Source of the DNA: Cytospora piceicola
Lineage: Eukaryota; Ascomycota; Sordariomycetes; Diaporthales; Cytosporaceae
Length of the DNA stretch: 64,000 nucleotides
NCBI GenBank assembly: GCA_023375675.1
Contig: JALQBC010000043.1
Coordinates: 124,001 to 188,000, forward strand
Direction: 5' to 3'
The stretch's first letter is position 1. Each line of letters starts with the position of its first letter. The notes below the pieces were generated by a model. The model was not told the origin of the DNA, did not search any database, and was given only the letters and a program-made list of their open reading frames with translations. Of the stretch, positions 1-10,759 are shown piece by piece. Made by a program: the position numbers and the translations under genes.

Positions 1-360
1 GGCTGTCATCGTCAATGGCCACCAACCAAAGCCAGCTGGCTCCCCTGATGAGCCTGTGCACTTCCTGTTGAAGCTCGATCGCGTTGACGTTGCGTTTGCA
101 CTTGCGACAATCTGAAATCCTGTCAAAACCTAGAAGCCATTACTACCACCACCAATTATCACGGCCTCCAACCTTTTTCGCCTGCCTACATAAGCGAGCT
201 ATTCAGTCCTTCTTGCTTTTCTTCCGATTATTCACTTTCGCTAAGCCCAGACAAGCGAGCGCAACCAGAAATAGAAAAGACCTACCTGCCTACCACCACC
301 ACCACCCATCGAACACCATCTCGACATACACAGCTCGTTCAAGCACAACATCCCCAAGCA
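1..360 (+). other. Upstream region of YIP1
   Basis: Pyrimidine- and CA-rich leader before the YIP1 start, with runs such as ACCACCACCACC near 295-307. The ORFs crossing it lack coding character, so it is taken as promoter and 5' UTR. No clear TATA box was seen. Confidence 0.5.
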
Positions 361-1504
361 ATGTCCCAATACGGCTACGGGGCACCAGCCCAGGGCAACC
401 CGGCCTACGCCCCCCAGTCCGCCCAGAACCTGCAGTTCTTCCCATCCTCATACGCCCCCGCCGACGTGTCCGGCCACGCGACGCCCTCACAGGCCTCCTA
501 CGGCTACGGCGCGCCGCCGCCGCCCGGCGGGGGGAGCTTCGGCTTCGGCGGCCCCGCGACCGGCGTGTCGGGGCGCATGGGCGAGCAGGGCGGCCTGAGG
601 ACGGGCTGGATCGCCGCCTTCTCGACCGAGGGGTACGAGGGCGAGCCGCCGCTGTTGGAGGAGCTGGGCGTCAATTTCGGGCACATACAGGCCAAGGTTG
701 GTGGTCTCCCCTTTCTTCCATTCTTGCAATTTGATCATGTCCCCAGCCAGCCACGCAGGCAGCCAGCCAGCCAACCAACCGCCCCTCTGAGATGATGCGC
801 GTTCGTGGGAAGACAACGGAAAGCTAACGTCGGCCCAACCCCCATAGACACTGGCAGTCCTCAACCCCTTCCGCCGCATAGACCAACACCTCATGGACGA
901 CAGCGACCTCGCCGGGCCCTTCCTCTTCGCGGGGCTGTTCGGCTTCTTCCTCCTCTTCGCGGGCAACCTCCACTTCGGCTACATCTACGGGCTGGGCGTG
1001 CTGGGCTCGATATCGCTGCACACCATCATCTCCCTCATGACGCCGGCCGACGACGACCCCATCGCCCGCGCCGCCGACGCCGCCGCCCAGGCCGCGCCCT
1101 ACGGGTCCCAGGCCGGCGGGCCCGTGCTGGCGACGCCACAGGGCCACCTCGTCTCGGGGGGCGGCGCCGGCGCCGGCGCCGGCGGCGAGCTGTCCTCCAC
1201 CCTCACCTACTTCCGCAGCGCCTCCGTCCTGGGGTACTGCCTCCTGCCGCTGACGCTGACGAGCCTCGTGGGCATCGTCATGCCCATGGACACGCCGCTC
1301 GGCATCGTCATGACGTCCGCGGCCATCATGTGGTGCACGTACAGCGCGTCGGGCATCTTCTGCGCCGTGGGCAGGATGCGTGGCATGAGGGGCCTCGTGG
1401 CCTACCCGCTGGCCCTGCTCTACGTCGGCTTCGGTCTTATGAGCATCTTCAGCTCCAGGGGCAGCGGGAACATGGCGAAGCTCGTGAACGCTGCTCACTC
1501 GTGA
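361..1504 (+). CDS. YIP1: Yip1-family Rab-interacting membrane protein
   Basis: Exons 361-696 and 848-1504 join in phase 0 to give 330 aa. The 151-nt intron has a GTTGGT donor, a GCTAACG branch site and an ATAG acceptor. The N-terminal ~95 residues are a cytosolic Gln/Pro/Gly/Tyr-rich tail. The Yip1 domain follows, with the DLAGP motif at the start of the first membrane segment (PFLFAGLFGFFLLFAGNLHF) and about five hydrophobic segments to the C-terminus. Yip1 proteins bind prenylated Rab GTPases and act in ER-Golgi vesicle formation; that role is inferred from the family. It is longer than yeast Yip1 because of an Ala/Gly-rich loop of about 45 residues between the second and third membrane segments. 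Family assignment is secure. Confidence 0.93.
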
Positions 1505-2085
1505 GCTGTTCCCGCGGGTGTGGGTTGGGACCGCACGCTCAGTGTGATATTTAGACAAGAGGTGCTATGATGTCGTATGAGACTCAAACATGGAGATCAG
1601 TATTATTGATTGATGCTTAAAAGCCCTTTTTCTCTATTGAAGACAAGTACATCCCCCTCCCCAGTGAGGAATATGCTGTATGCTGGTTTCCATTACCATG
1701 TGTTGAAAAGGAACAAAACCTGAACTCCATTGACCTGGACCATATGAACCCTAACTTGGACAACCAAATACCAGTCCTTGAAAATATACTCCAACATCCT
1801 GCTTCGATCAGAAAACTAAACAACGGGATAAGCAGACTCCCTTTCTTCCTCCATTCGCAAGATGCAGATAGTGCATCGTAGTAGTCCAACAGTAGTAATC
1901 GCAACAGTTGACATGTCGTCGCGGGTAGTCGCAACGGAGATAACCATGTAGCGGTTGCGACTGAAGTCTTCATTTTGTTGTAGTCGCGTTTGGTATAATG
2001 ATGTCATAATGGTCGCGACAGTAGTAGTCGACCCGAGGTAGTAATCACATTGTGGGTGATCGGATCGCAGTGATAAGACGGTGGC
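1505..2085. other. Convergent intergenic region YIP1/RCC1
   Basis: The 3' ends of YIP1 and the RCC1 gene face each other here. From about 1890 to 2035 several degenerate copies of a GTAGTCGCAAC / GTCGCGAC motif occur in both orientations. No gene seen. Confidence 0.5.
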
Positions 2086-4055
2086 TTACTCGTCCTTGTG
2101 GATACTGGCAAGGACAGAGAACTGTCCGCCGGCGCCGGCGAAGACAATCTTCTTGCTGCGAACAGCAGTGTTGTCGATAAGGGTGGGGACCTCGATGTCG
2201 TCCTCCGTCTCGCCCTGGCCTGTCTGGTAGTTGGTGTTGAACCCCCAAGAGTATGCCTTTCCATCCTCGGTGATGGCGAAGGAGTTGTCGGTGCCACATG
2301 CGACCGACGCGACGCGAGGGAAGCCCTCGTGGACAGTGGGATGCTTCAGGATGCGAGGCTTCTCGTGCTCGTCGTACACGGTGTTGTTCTCGTTGAACTT
2401 GTCCGGGGTCAGGCCGGTCTGGCATCCGTCGATGCGGCCCCAGGCGACGAGGCCGCCGTCCTCGGTGCAAGCGATAGAGTGGTGCTCGCCGCCGCTGACC
2501 TGGGCGATCTTGTGGTCGGTAAGCGAGTCGACAAGCGTGGGCTCGAGAACAACAGCGCTGTCCTCACCAACGCCGTGCTCAATGCCCAGCTCTCCGAAGT
2601 TGTTCAAGCCCCAGGAGTAGAGCCGGCCCTGGGTGTCGATAGCAAAGCTGTGGTACGAGCCGCAGGCAATCTTGGCAATCTTGACGCCGCGCTTGAAAGC
2701 AACGCCGCCAGGTCGAAGGGCAGAAGCCTTCATGTCGCGCTGGACGACGCGACGACCAAGCTGATTCTGCTCGGGGGCACCCCAGCTCTCAACCTTGCCC
2801 TTGTTGTTAAGGGTCATGACGTGGTTGGAGCCGGCAGCGATATCGACGATCTTCTTGGACTCGGGGAGCAGGAAAGGCTCCTTCTGGACGAGGATGTCCT
2901 TGGTGAATCCAAGGATGCCATCGGAAGACTGTGGAAGGTTAGCAGGTACGCGTCAAATGAAGAAGGGGCACGACTTACGCGGAAAGTACCCCATCCGTAA
3001 ACGCGACCGTCCTCGGTCAGGGCGAACGACGCGCTGTCACTGGCGACAACCTTGACAAACTTGATGCCAGGAGCGATGTTCTTGGTGTTGACCTCGGCAG
3101 GAGTGCTCTCGACGGGATTCATGTTCTCGAACTCCTCTGAATCATCCTCAGAGTCGTCAGCGTCAGCATCACGTACCCCACCGTCCCAAGTGGTATCGCG
3201 ACCGAGCGCGCCTTGATCGTTGACACCCCAGGTAAGGATCTTGTTGTCCTTGGTAAGGGCGACGGTGTGCATTCCACCGCAGGCAAGCTGAACGACACCC
3301 ACGTTCTCGGCAGGCAGGAGATGGTGGAGACGGGGGCGCTTGACGCCGACAGGCTTCTTTCCGTCCGCCTTCTTGTTGCCCAAACCGAGCTCGCCAGACT
3401 CGCCCTCGCCGAAGACAAAGATGTCGAGAGGCTGGGTAGGTGCGAAGTTGATCTGAACTCCGACCTTGATGGTGAGTGCCTTTGGCACAGCGGGCTTTCG
3501 ACCAGTTGACTTCGTACTGGTCTTCTTGTCGGTGGCGTTGGAGTCGGCAGTGGCTGACTTGGCTCTCTTCGCAGGCTGCTCGTCGGCGTCCTCAGTGGCC
3601 TTTCGCTTCTCAGAAGCGGTGTCGGCCTTGGTCTTCTTGGATGTGGGCGCCTCGTCCTCCTCGTCTTCACTGGTAGCCTTGCGCTTCCGGGAGATGTTGG
3701 CACGCGGCTTTGGCTCATCGCGTGGAGACATGGATTTGGTCTTGGTGGCGGCCGACTTCTTTGTGGTCGCGCTCTTGGTCGTGTCGGACTTCTTTGCAGT
3801 CGCGGTCTTGGTGGCGGCTGTCTTCTTCGCAGTCGCGGTCTTGGTAGCTGCTGGCTTCTTTGCAGTAGCGGTCTTGGTAGCTGCTGGCTTCTTTGCAGTA
3901 GCATTTGAGGTGGTGCCTGACTTCTTTGCAGTGGCTTTTGAGGAGGTGTCTGACTTCTTCGCAGTTGCGCTCTCATCGGCGCTCTTCTTGGAGACACCCT
4001 TCTTGATGAGTTTGGCGACGGCAGCAACAGCTGCAACGGCCTTTTTGGGAGGCAT
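2086..4055 (-). CDS. RCC1: RCC1-type Ran guanine nucleotide exchange factor
   Basis: Exon 1 is 4055-2979 (359 codons) and exon 2 is 2928-2086, separated by a 50-nt GTAAGT...CACAG intron in phase 0, giving 639 aa. The C-terminal ~430 residues carry RCC1 beta-propeller repeats, recognisable by blocks such as 'VFGEGESGELGLG', 'ILTWGVNDQGALG', 'VYGWGTF', 'LYSWGLNNFGELG' and 'AYSWGFNTNYQTG'. The family (RCC1, Pim1, Prp20) charges Ran with GTP on chromatin and so drives nuclear transport and mitosis. The first ~190 residues are Lys/Ala/Thr-rich with repeated ATAKK / PAATKT units, resembling a linker-histone tail, with several nuclear-localisation-like clusters (KKTK, KRKAT, KRAK). The gene converges on YIP1. 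Confidence 0.93.
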
Positions 4056-5594
4056 CTTGGTTTGATTGACTGGTTGATTTATTCAAGGATTGCTTACGTG
4101 AGGGTTGATTGATTGATAAGGAAGTGAGTAATTGACAGAGATGTTTGGTTGTGGTGGTGAGAGTTGGTGCACAAAACGCGATCAGACGGAGAGGTCTGTG
4201 GTCTGTTGTTGTGGTATGAGGTCAGGGTAAGGAAACTCGAATGGGTTGTCTGGAGCGCGTTTCTAGTCAATAAAGAAGTCAGACAGGGGTTCCACCGTTC
4301 TCGGCTTAGCGGCAACGCTCAAGTACATAGAACAAAGATCTACACTAAGCGAGGTACGTAGAGCTAACGGACGGGAGTCCGTGCGTCGAGGAACGACCGG
4401 GCAGCCGGGCACGCCGGTCTGGCCGGTGTGCATCCTTCAATTGGCCTATAGAAGGCCTTGCCTCGGCCTGCAACTCCATTCAATTGGTTTCGGTCAACAT
4501 ACTCCTAATTCCCATCCTCTCTGATAAATGCAATGCACCCCCCCGAGGTCACTATCTAATCGATACCCTGACAGCAGACCCGAAACGATGGAGTTTACTA
4601 CGCAGGTACAACGCACAGCAAAATGCATAGGACCCCCGCGGGCCTTGTATGGTTTTCGAATGAGTATGTGGGCGGCTCACCATACCTAGTCAACAATCCT
4701 CAATGAAGTATATATGAAGAGAACGAGCAGTCGAAGCAGAACCGCCGGATAGTACAACCTAGGCCGTAAGACTACAGTTGGTTCGATGGCGAGGAATAGT
4801 AGCACTGGTGTAATTATTGCCAGTTCAGACTTGTTCCGACCTGCAAATTCCAGTTGAGTGGATCGAATAGGGGTTCCTTGAGACAACCAACATGTGGGAA
4901 AATGGGAGACAGGACACCGAGGGGGCGGAGACAGTAATCAACGATGAGTTGGAGAGGTTATCACACAGGGCGGCCCAAATTGTTGCCATACTATCTGGTT
5001 TCGTTTTGCAACGAACATTCAATCCATGCGTAAAGGGTGCCCGGGGGGGAACACTTTATAACGATATGTGAATATGAATATTTGTTTTCATTGGGGTATC
5101 TGAATTAAACTGGGTGCTCCTCCAAGGAGCTGCCTATGAGGATATCATGACGCCACGAGCTCGAAGCTCCCGGGAAGGTGATCGCCACGGCCGCAAGTTG
5201 GTTAATCGAAGTGAGTGCCTCGCAAATCATGGCTTGATGCCATCCTAAAACAGTCCGGCGTGGCCTGATCACGGCAAGGGATGATCTGTGGTCCCCGTAC
5301 TGTCCCCAGACTTCGATCCGTCGAGACCCAAACCCAAAACAGCATTTGCACAGTGAGGCTGCCCTGATCTGGTCTCGCCCATTCTCGATATCGCGCCAGC
5401 TCGAATACGTGTGTACTGCCTCGTCGCGACCCACGATTCCTCGGGCATAAGTGCACCAGGCCATACGCCAGTGACGGGCGGCGCGTATGGTTCAAAGTAA
5501 TAGTCGACAATGGGATCGTGCTTCAGCCCCAAATATCGACGTTTCAACGGACTAGTAATACTGAAGCCGTGATACTCTCGTCTCGCGGACACGC
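4056..5594. other. Intergenic, RCC1 promoter side
   Basis: Holds the upstream region of the RCC1 gene and the 3' flank of the metallothionein-like gene. Short ORFs here look random. No RNA gene or repeat recognised. Confidence 0.5.
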
Positions 5595-6063
5595 TTATTG
5601 CTTGGTGGTGAAGTCGATCTCGTTGTCGTTGGGCTTGTAGCCACCATCAGCGGCCTTCTCGCATGTGCAGGCACCTAGACTTTGTTAGCAACGGAAGTCT
5701 TTGAATTCTATCTCTCCCCACAGATGTCGAAACTCACCAGCAGGTCGCGAGCCACAGTCACATGCACCACCGGCAGGCTTGGCGTTCTCGGTCGAAGCTC
5801 TGTCGCAGGTGCAGTCGCCGGCGGGTCTAGCGCGGCAAGAGCAGCGGGCACCGGTGACGGTGTTCTCGGCAGCGGCCTTGTTGCAGTTGCAGTGGAGGGC
5901 GGATTGCTGGCCGCACGAGCACTTGGCTTGTTGGGCTGTATAGAAAATTAGCGAGTGTCCATGACCAGGTGCGATATAGTCATATTTGTGGGTATGTAAA
6001 CTTACCGCAGACGCAAGAGTCGCTCTTGCCGCAGCAGGTAGTGGACTTTGTCTGGGAGGCCAT
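5595..6063 (-). CDS. Cysteine-rich metallothionein-like protein
   Basis: Three exons: 6063-6006, 5935-5738 and 5674-5595. The introns (70 and 63 nt; GTAAGT..TACAG, GTGAGT..CTAG) both interrupt codons after the first base and give 111 aa. There are 16 cysteines: one CC pair and seven CxC pairs spread through residues 10 to ~90, as expected for a protein that binds Cu(I) or Zn through thiolates. The unit 'RPAG(A/D)CTC' occurs twice, so the middle of the protein looks like an internal duplication. The acidic C-terminus ends in DFTTKQ. I recognise this as a conserved small fungal Cys-rich family; metal binding is inferred from the cysteine pattern, not shown. A strong TATA box lies upstream. Confidence 0.85.
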
Positions 6064-6796
6064 TTTGGAGGTGGGGTTTTTTTGTATTTTGGGAAAAGGT
6101 TGTAGTGGTAAGTGTGAATGGTTGTGGTTGTAAGGGTTTGTGGATGAGTAGATGATGGCAGTAATGTATGATGAACTTTGTGAATCAAGAAGTATCTGAG
6201 AGATGTTTGATATGTTTGGTGTGATTGTTCAGGGCAGGCTGGCGTATTTATAACAGTTGCTTCCACGGGCAGTAGCGTTGAAGATGGTCACCACCAGGCC
6301 ATGGTGGAACGATGATGTAGAGTGCCTTCCGGGACAGGGGGCCTAGAACAGAGCATGCTTGGAATCATGTCGGTTGTGATTGGCTGGAGATAATCTCTGG
6401 CCAATCGGCTTGTCTCCATTTCAAACTTCCAAAGGCTCGGGCCCCATTTTTCAGGCCCGTGACATGACATTGCAGAGCCTCATCGCGTTTTACCTTGCAT
6501 CCTATTCGTTCCTGCTTGGATCCATCCCTTGATTCTTTTGACTGCCCAGGTGGCCATTACTAGCTGTTGCTGCTACATGCCTGATTTAGAAGCACAACAT
6601 ATCTTGGTGTGTCGGTCGTATTTTGTGACCTAGCCGCATCTTCACATTCCAGCTCCCAATCATGGTGGCTACTCCCTTTGATGCCATATACCGGCAGAGC
6701 AAACATAGTGCACTGGTTATGATGGAACCTTATCTCTCCCAATAATTCAGCTGTCCCTTATTTCGGCCGTGTGAGCGCTCGGGGTGTGGAAAACTT
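6064..6796. other. Promoter region of the metallothionein-like gene
   Basis: Contains the TATA box listed separately, then the 3' flank of the methyltransferase gene. No further gene or repeat seen. Confidence 0.5.
6245..6252 (-). promoter_or_regulatory. TATA box of the metallothionein-like gene
   Basis: TATAAATA on the minus strand, 182 bp before the ATG at 6063. A consensus TATA at this distance suggests a start site about 150 nt upstream of the ATG and an inducible, strongly expressed gene. Confidence 0.55.
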
Positions 6797-8080
6797 TCAT
6801 TGTAATTTTCTGCGCTTCGAAGCTGACGACGTAGAATCCTGTGGACCCCGTGCGGTCTTCGAATCCTTGCCAAAAAGATATATCTCAACTGATTCATCCT
6901 CCATCCCAAGCACAGGCAGAGGCTGGCTTGCATGCTCCAGGATGTTCCAGCCGTCCCCCTCCATAAGCCCAAACAGAGCCTTTTCGGACGAGTGCCTTGG
7001 CTTAGTAGCCAGCATCACCTTGGGACTCTTCTGGCCCAGACTCTTGGACAGCTTGTGTAGCTCAGATATGGTCCCCACCAACGCGGAGAGCATATCTATA
7101 TTGTAGGTACAGTCGCTGATGATGATGAGGTCCCAAGCTCTTGCCTCTGCCATAGGGCCGAATTTTCTCATCTTGCCGTCTTCCCAGTCCAGGCTCTCGA
7201 ACTCGGTCGTCACATTGGTGTTTTCTTTATGTTGGGATCCCCTATTCTGTCTCTCTGAAACAATGTTTCTTACTGCTACCTCCTCGGCGTCGGTCAAGTC
7301 CGTCAAAAGAATGTTGCTGGGTGAATGTGATGGCCATTCGGGATTCCAGCTTGAAGAGGTCCGCTTATATAGAGCAGATGCGAGACCGAGGCCCAAGATG
7401 CCGACGCCGCAGCCTAGTTCGATAATATTGAGAGGGTTTTCGGGCGTAACAGAGCACAGCAGTTCTTCCAACAAAGGCGTTTTGTTCCACTTCTGATCTG
7501 GAAAGCCGCCGTTCTGAGAGTCATGGCACATGTTCGAAAGTAAACCCATGGTAATCACGCCAGCATCCCAGACGTGTCGATCGATACTCTCGCCGATCTC
7601 CTCGCACACGGTTAAGCGTCCCGAGCCCGGAAGGGCAAAGTCCCTGAAGGCCTCGAATGTAGGCTCCTCATCCGCGCTCATGGGATATCTAGCGTTGATG
7701 GCGAGAACTTGGCCTTCTTTCTCGAACGGGAGATCTTCAGCCTGAGGGGTGCGTAGGAGGCCGTGGCAGGCGTTGATATGAATTTTTGGTGCCGTCTTTT
7801 TCGATGGCATATTCTTCATTTCTCGGAGGCACTCGTCGGTGATTGGTAACTCCAGCTTCAAAACCCTCATGCCTGCGCGCCAGACCAACTTGGTCCCCCC
7901 TTCCTTCTCGGGCGTTAAACGAATGCCGGGACCCTTTGAGGATATAAACCAGACCGAGATGGGTACAGGCTCGTCCGGACTCAGGAAAGAGTCGCCCAGG
8001 TCGGTCGTGATGGTAAGGACGATCTTCAGAGTATTCTTGCCATCGAGACTCGGGGGCCTCATCAAGCGAATGTAATGCAT
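6797..8080 (-). CDS. Family-16 (METTL21-type) methyltransferase
   Basis: Single-exon gene of 427 aa. The C-terminal half is a seven-beta-strand SAM-dependent methyltransferase. Motif I is 'IIELGCGVGILGLGLAS' near residue 220, and the acidic 'SDCTYN' near residue 325 contains the DxxY signature of family-16 protein-lysine methyltransferases. The N-terminal ~190 residues form a separate beta-rich region that I do not recognise. Members methylate lysines on translation factors or chaperones; the substrate cannot be predicted here. Older annotations call such proteins nicotinamide N-methyltransferase. The C-terminus ends in a basic SKRRKLQ, a possible nuclear signal. It is divergent from the deaminase gene across a 663-bp shared promoter. 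Confidence 0.85.
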   Translation of the reverse strand: MHYIRLMRPPSLDGKNTLKIVLTITTDLGDSFLSPDEPVPISVWFISSKGPGIRLTPEKEGGTKLVWRAGMRVLKLELPITDECLREMKNMPSKKTAPKIHINACHGLLRTPQAEDLPFEKEGQVLAINARYPMSADEEPTFEAFRDFALPGSGRLTVCEEIGESIDRHVWDAGVITMGLLSNMCHDSQNGGFPDQKWNKTPLLEELLCSVTPENPLNIIELGCGVGILGLGLASALYKRTSSSWNPEWPSHSPSNILLTDLTDAEEVAVRNIVSERQNRGSQHKENTNVTTEFESLDWEDGKMRKFGPMAEARAWDLIIISDCTYNIDMLSALVGTISELHKLSKSLGQKSPKVMLATKPRHSSEKALFGLMEGDGWNILEHASQPLPVLGMEDESVEIYLFGKDSKTARGPQDSTSSASKRRKLQ

Positions 8081-8743
8081 AATGGCGATGTCACACCTTT
8101 CTGCAAATACTTGCGGTCGAGAAGCTTGAGGATGGGGTTTTTCAAGATCTCTAACACCGGAATTTTATCTCACCAAGCGCTGAACCGAACAAACGGAGGC
8201 TAAAACCGGGGCCCACTCAGACGCTCTCCGGGTCGGCTCGGGCGGCGGGCTCCAGTGGGTGCGGCCCTGCAACCCTGTAACCCACCTGAAAGTCCAGAGG
8301 TCGGGGCTCGCAAGCGAGCTTCTTTCCATACTTACCAAGTAATTGACGATCTGAACACGAGTATGTATTTTTCATCCTACCAATTGTGTGACGGGTAGTC
8401 GCATATGGCCAATGTATTCTCAGGATAATTGGTGTTACCTAAATCCATCACGCACACCTCAAATACCTAGGTAGTGTAAAGGCATCGATTCAAGGTTGTC
8501 GGAGGTCGCCGGTGCTTGTACTGCCGGCCTTCTGCGTCTTCTACGGTCGATGCCGGTCCTCCTCCGATGTATCATCATGCCAGTACCGCCTTGACGACTC
8601 GAATGCCTATTCCACGGCTTAGCGCACTCAATTCATATCCGCCAATCTTTATAATTCACAGCCTCTGATAACCTCTGCTCTGGCCTCTGCGAGACACCAC
8701 CCCACTCAAGCTTGAGAACAAACCGCAAGCAGGCACCGGCACC
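8081..8743. other. Bidirectional promoter region
   Basis: Lies between two divergent start codons (methyltransferase minus, deaminase plus). Contains a perfect TACCTAGGTA palindrome at 8464-8473, one of seven in the window. No gene seen. Confidence 0.5.
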
Positions 8744-9406
8744 ATGACAACGCCCAAACACTCCCCCACGGATCTTCTCTCCGCCATCCTTACCACCACG
8801 GAGCAGAAGATCATTCCTCTCACCGCCCAGGGCGTCTCTTCCGGTTGCAAGCTCTTCGGAGCCGCAATTCTCAGGCGGTCCGACTTGAAGCCTCGTACCA
8901 TAGCCACCAACAATGAGCGCGTCTCCCCCCTACTGCACGGGGAGATCAACTGCATCCAGGAGTTCTTCAAGTCGCCAGATACACCAGAAGACCCCCGACC
9001 TAGCCCCAAGGACTGCATCTTCTTCGCCACCCACGAGCCGTGCTCCCTCTGCCTGAGCGGCATTACCTGGGCGGGCTTCAATGAGTTCTATTACCTTTTC
9101 ACGTACGAGGACTCACGGGATCTGTTTAGCATCCCGTACGATATCGACATCCTGGAAGAGGTGTTTCGGGTGCGTGCGCCGGGGGATACGGATGAGAGCG
9201 TGAGGCAGAGGCCGTTATATAACCGGAAGAACAAGTTCTTCACGGCGAGCAGCTTGGCAGAACTGGTGGATGGAGTTGAGAATGAGGACGAGAGGAAGAA
9301 CTGGTTGGCCGAGATCGAGAGGGTCAAGAAGCTGTACAACGGGCTCTCGGAGACGTATCAGGAGGGGAAGAAGGCTGGTGTCGAGACGGCGAGTGTGTGG
9401 CAGTAA
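8744..9406 (+). CDS. Cytidine/deoxycytidylate deaminase-fold protein
   Basis: Intronless, 220 aa. The zinc site of the CDA superfamily is clear: 'LLHGEINCI' near residue 66 supplies the His ligand and catalytic Glu, and 'HEPCSLCLSGI' near residue 97 supplies the two Cys ligands in PCxxC. The family hydrolytically deaminates cytosine, guanine or adenine in free bases, nucleotides or tRNA; the substrate is undetermined. HGE instead of the commoner HAE, and a charged ~80-residue C-terminal helical tail, set it apart from the short free-nucleoside deaminases. The start has good context after CGGCACC. It runs tail to tail with the NmrA-like gene, 160 bp apart. Confidence 0.85.
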   Translation: MTTPKHSPTDLLSAILTTTEQKIIPLTAQGVSSGCKLFGAAILRRSDLKPRTIATNNERVSPLLHGEINCIQEFFKSPDTPEDPRPSPKDCIFFATHEPCSLCLSGITWAGFNEFYYLFTYEDSRDLFSIPYDIDILEEVFRVRAPGDTDESVRQRPLYNRKNKFFTASSLAELVDGVENEDERKNWLAEIERVKKLYNGLSETYQEGKKAGVETASVWQ

Positions 9407-9566
9407 AGCGAGTGCGAGCACGAGCAAGAACACGGATATAATGACCGACCCAAAACAGAGAGACGCTCGGTACGTACTGATGCCAGATATGAGAGCAGAT
9501 AAATTCCACGCGAATCTTCTCAATCCTTCCAGGCTCTTGCCCATAACTATTTTGTAGTCTCCATGT

Positions 9567-10759
9567 TTAACCGCGGAGACCAGCCTTCCGATCTCCAGCA
9601 CTCAACTCACCGCTCAGCGCCAACCGAATCGCCTCCCTGGTAGCCTCGTCCAAATCTTCCGTTGGCAATCCCAGCATTTCGTTCTGCAAGCCCTTGCTCG
9701 TCTCGTAGTCGCCACCACCGTTCGGGTAGAAGACACGCGTATACAACACTCGCACGAAGCCATTGAGTTCTCCATCGTGTAGGTCCTGAACAGCCTTCTT
9801 ATACCTCTCCTCCGAGCTCTCGTACGTGATCTTCCACTCCGCGTCCGTGGTCCCTGTGACACGCTTCACGCTCTCAAACATATCTCTCTGGCTAACGAGA
9901 AAGCTGGAGATGTAGAAGGTACCGTTGGCCCAGTTCTCAATGGCGGGTTCCATGTCGCTCTCATCATCGGGCAGTAATTTGAGACTCAGGAAAGAGGCGA
10001 CACCACGCCCACATTGCAGCCACGTACTGGTATTGATCTTGGTACTTCCGTCGTCGAAGAAGACAAGCGATCTTCGGTCTTCATGGAGGTCGAACCCGTA
10101 GCGATCTGGCGTGCCGCCCAGGCTGAACTCGTACCAGAATCCACAGACGACAGCGATTCATTGGCTCACGCCGAGAGACTCGATCTGTTCGCGGAACGCG
10201 ACTGGAGCACTGCGAGTTGGTATTCACTTCCCCAATTCATTGAAAGAGTTCACTCACGGAGCCGCTTCCCGTACAAGGTCTCCGCCTGCAGTTTCTCATT
10301 CATGGTGTCGGTCCCCCACCCGTTGGGCATCACATAAGGGACATCAGCTTTGGCAGCAGCCTGGACCAGCTTGCTGTGGGTATCAGGGGGCGCTGTGTAG
10401 GCTAACGTGATGATGAGGATCTGCTGCCCTTTGAGGGCGCCCACGAGCGACTGCTCGTCGTCATAGCTCACCGTGACGGCGTCGACACCCTCGGGTAGCT
10501 TAGTGGTGCTGTCTGCGCGGGTGAGGGCCGTCACGGCATGCTTGCCGGTCTTGACGAGCGCCTCGGTGATGTACTTGCCCACCGTGCCGCCAGCCTGAGG
10601 GGTATGTTCGTCAGTGTTGCTGCAACGGGGCAGGAGGAGTTGACCTTGTGGGGGGGGGGGACGGCTTGGGGACAGCTTGGGGCTTACACCGACAATAGCG
10701 ACTCGTTCGATGCGGTTGACGAAGCCGGCTGGCTGGTCCTTGGCGTACTTTGGAGCCAT
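9567..10759 (-). pseudogene. NmrA-like NAD(P)-binding gene with an in-frame stop
   Basis: Exons 10759-10688, 10594-10258 and 10201-9567 with introns of 93 and 56 nt. The spliced frame of 348 codons has a Rossmann start split by intron 1 ('VAIVG' / 'AGGTVGKYI') and a typical NmrA/isoflavone-reductase body ('YVMPNGWGT', 'VCGFWYEFSLGG'). One TGA at 10160-10158 interrupts exon 3, just before 'IAVVCGFWYEF', where relatives usually have Trp before the Ile. Everything after it stays in frame and looks conserved to the normal end. This could be a young null allele, a sequence error or readthrough. No alternative splice that removes the stop keeps the frame. Intron 1 carries C11 on the sense strand. 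Confidence 0.78.
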
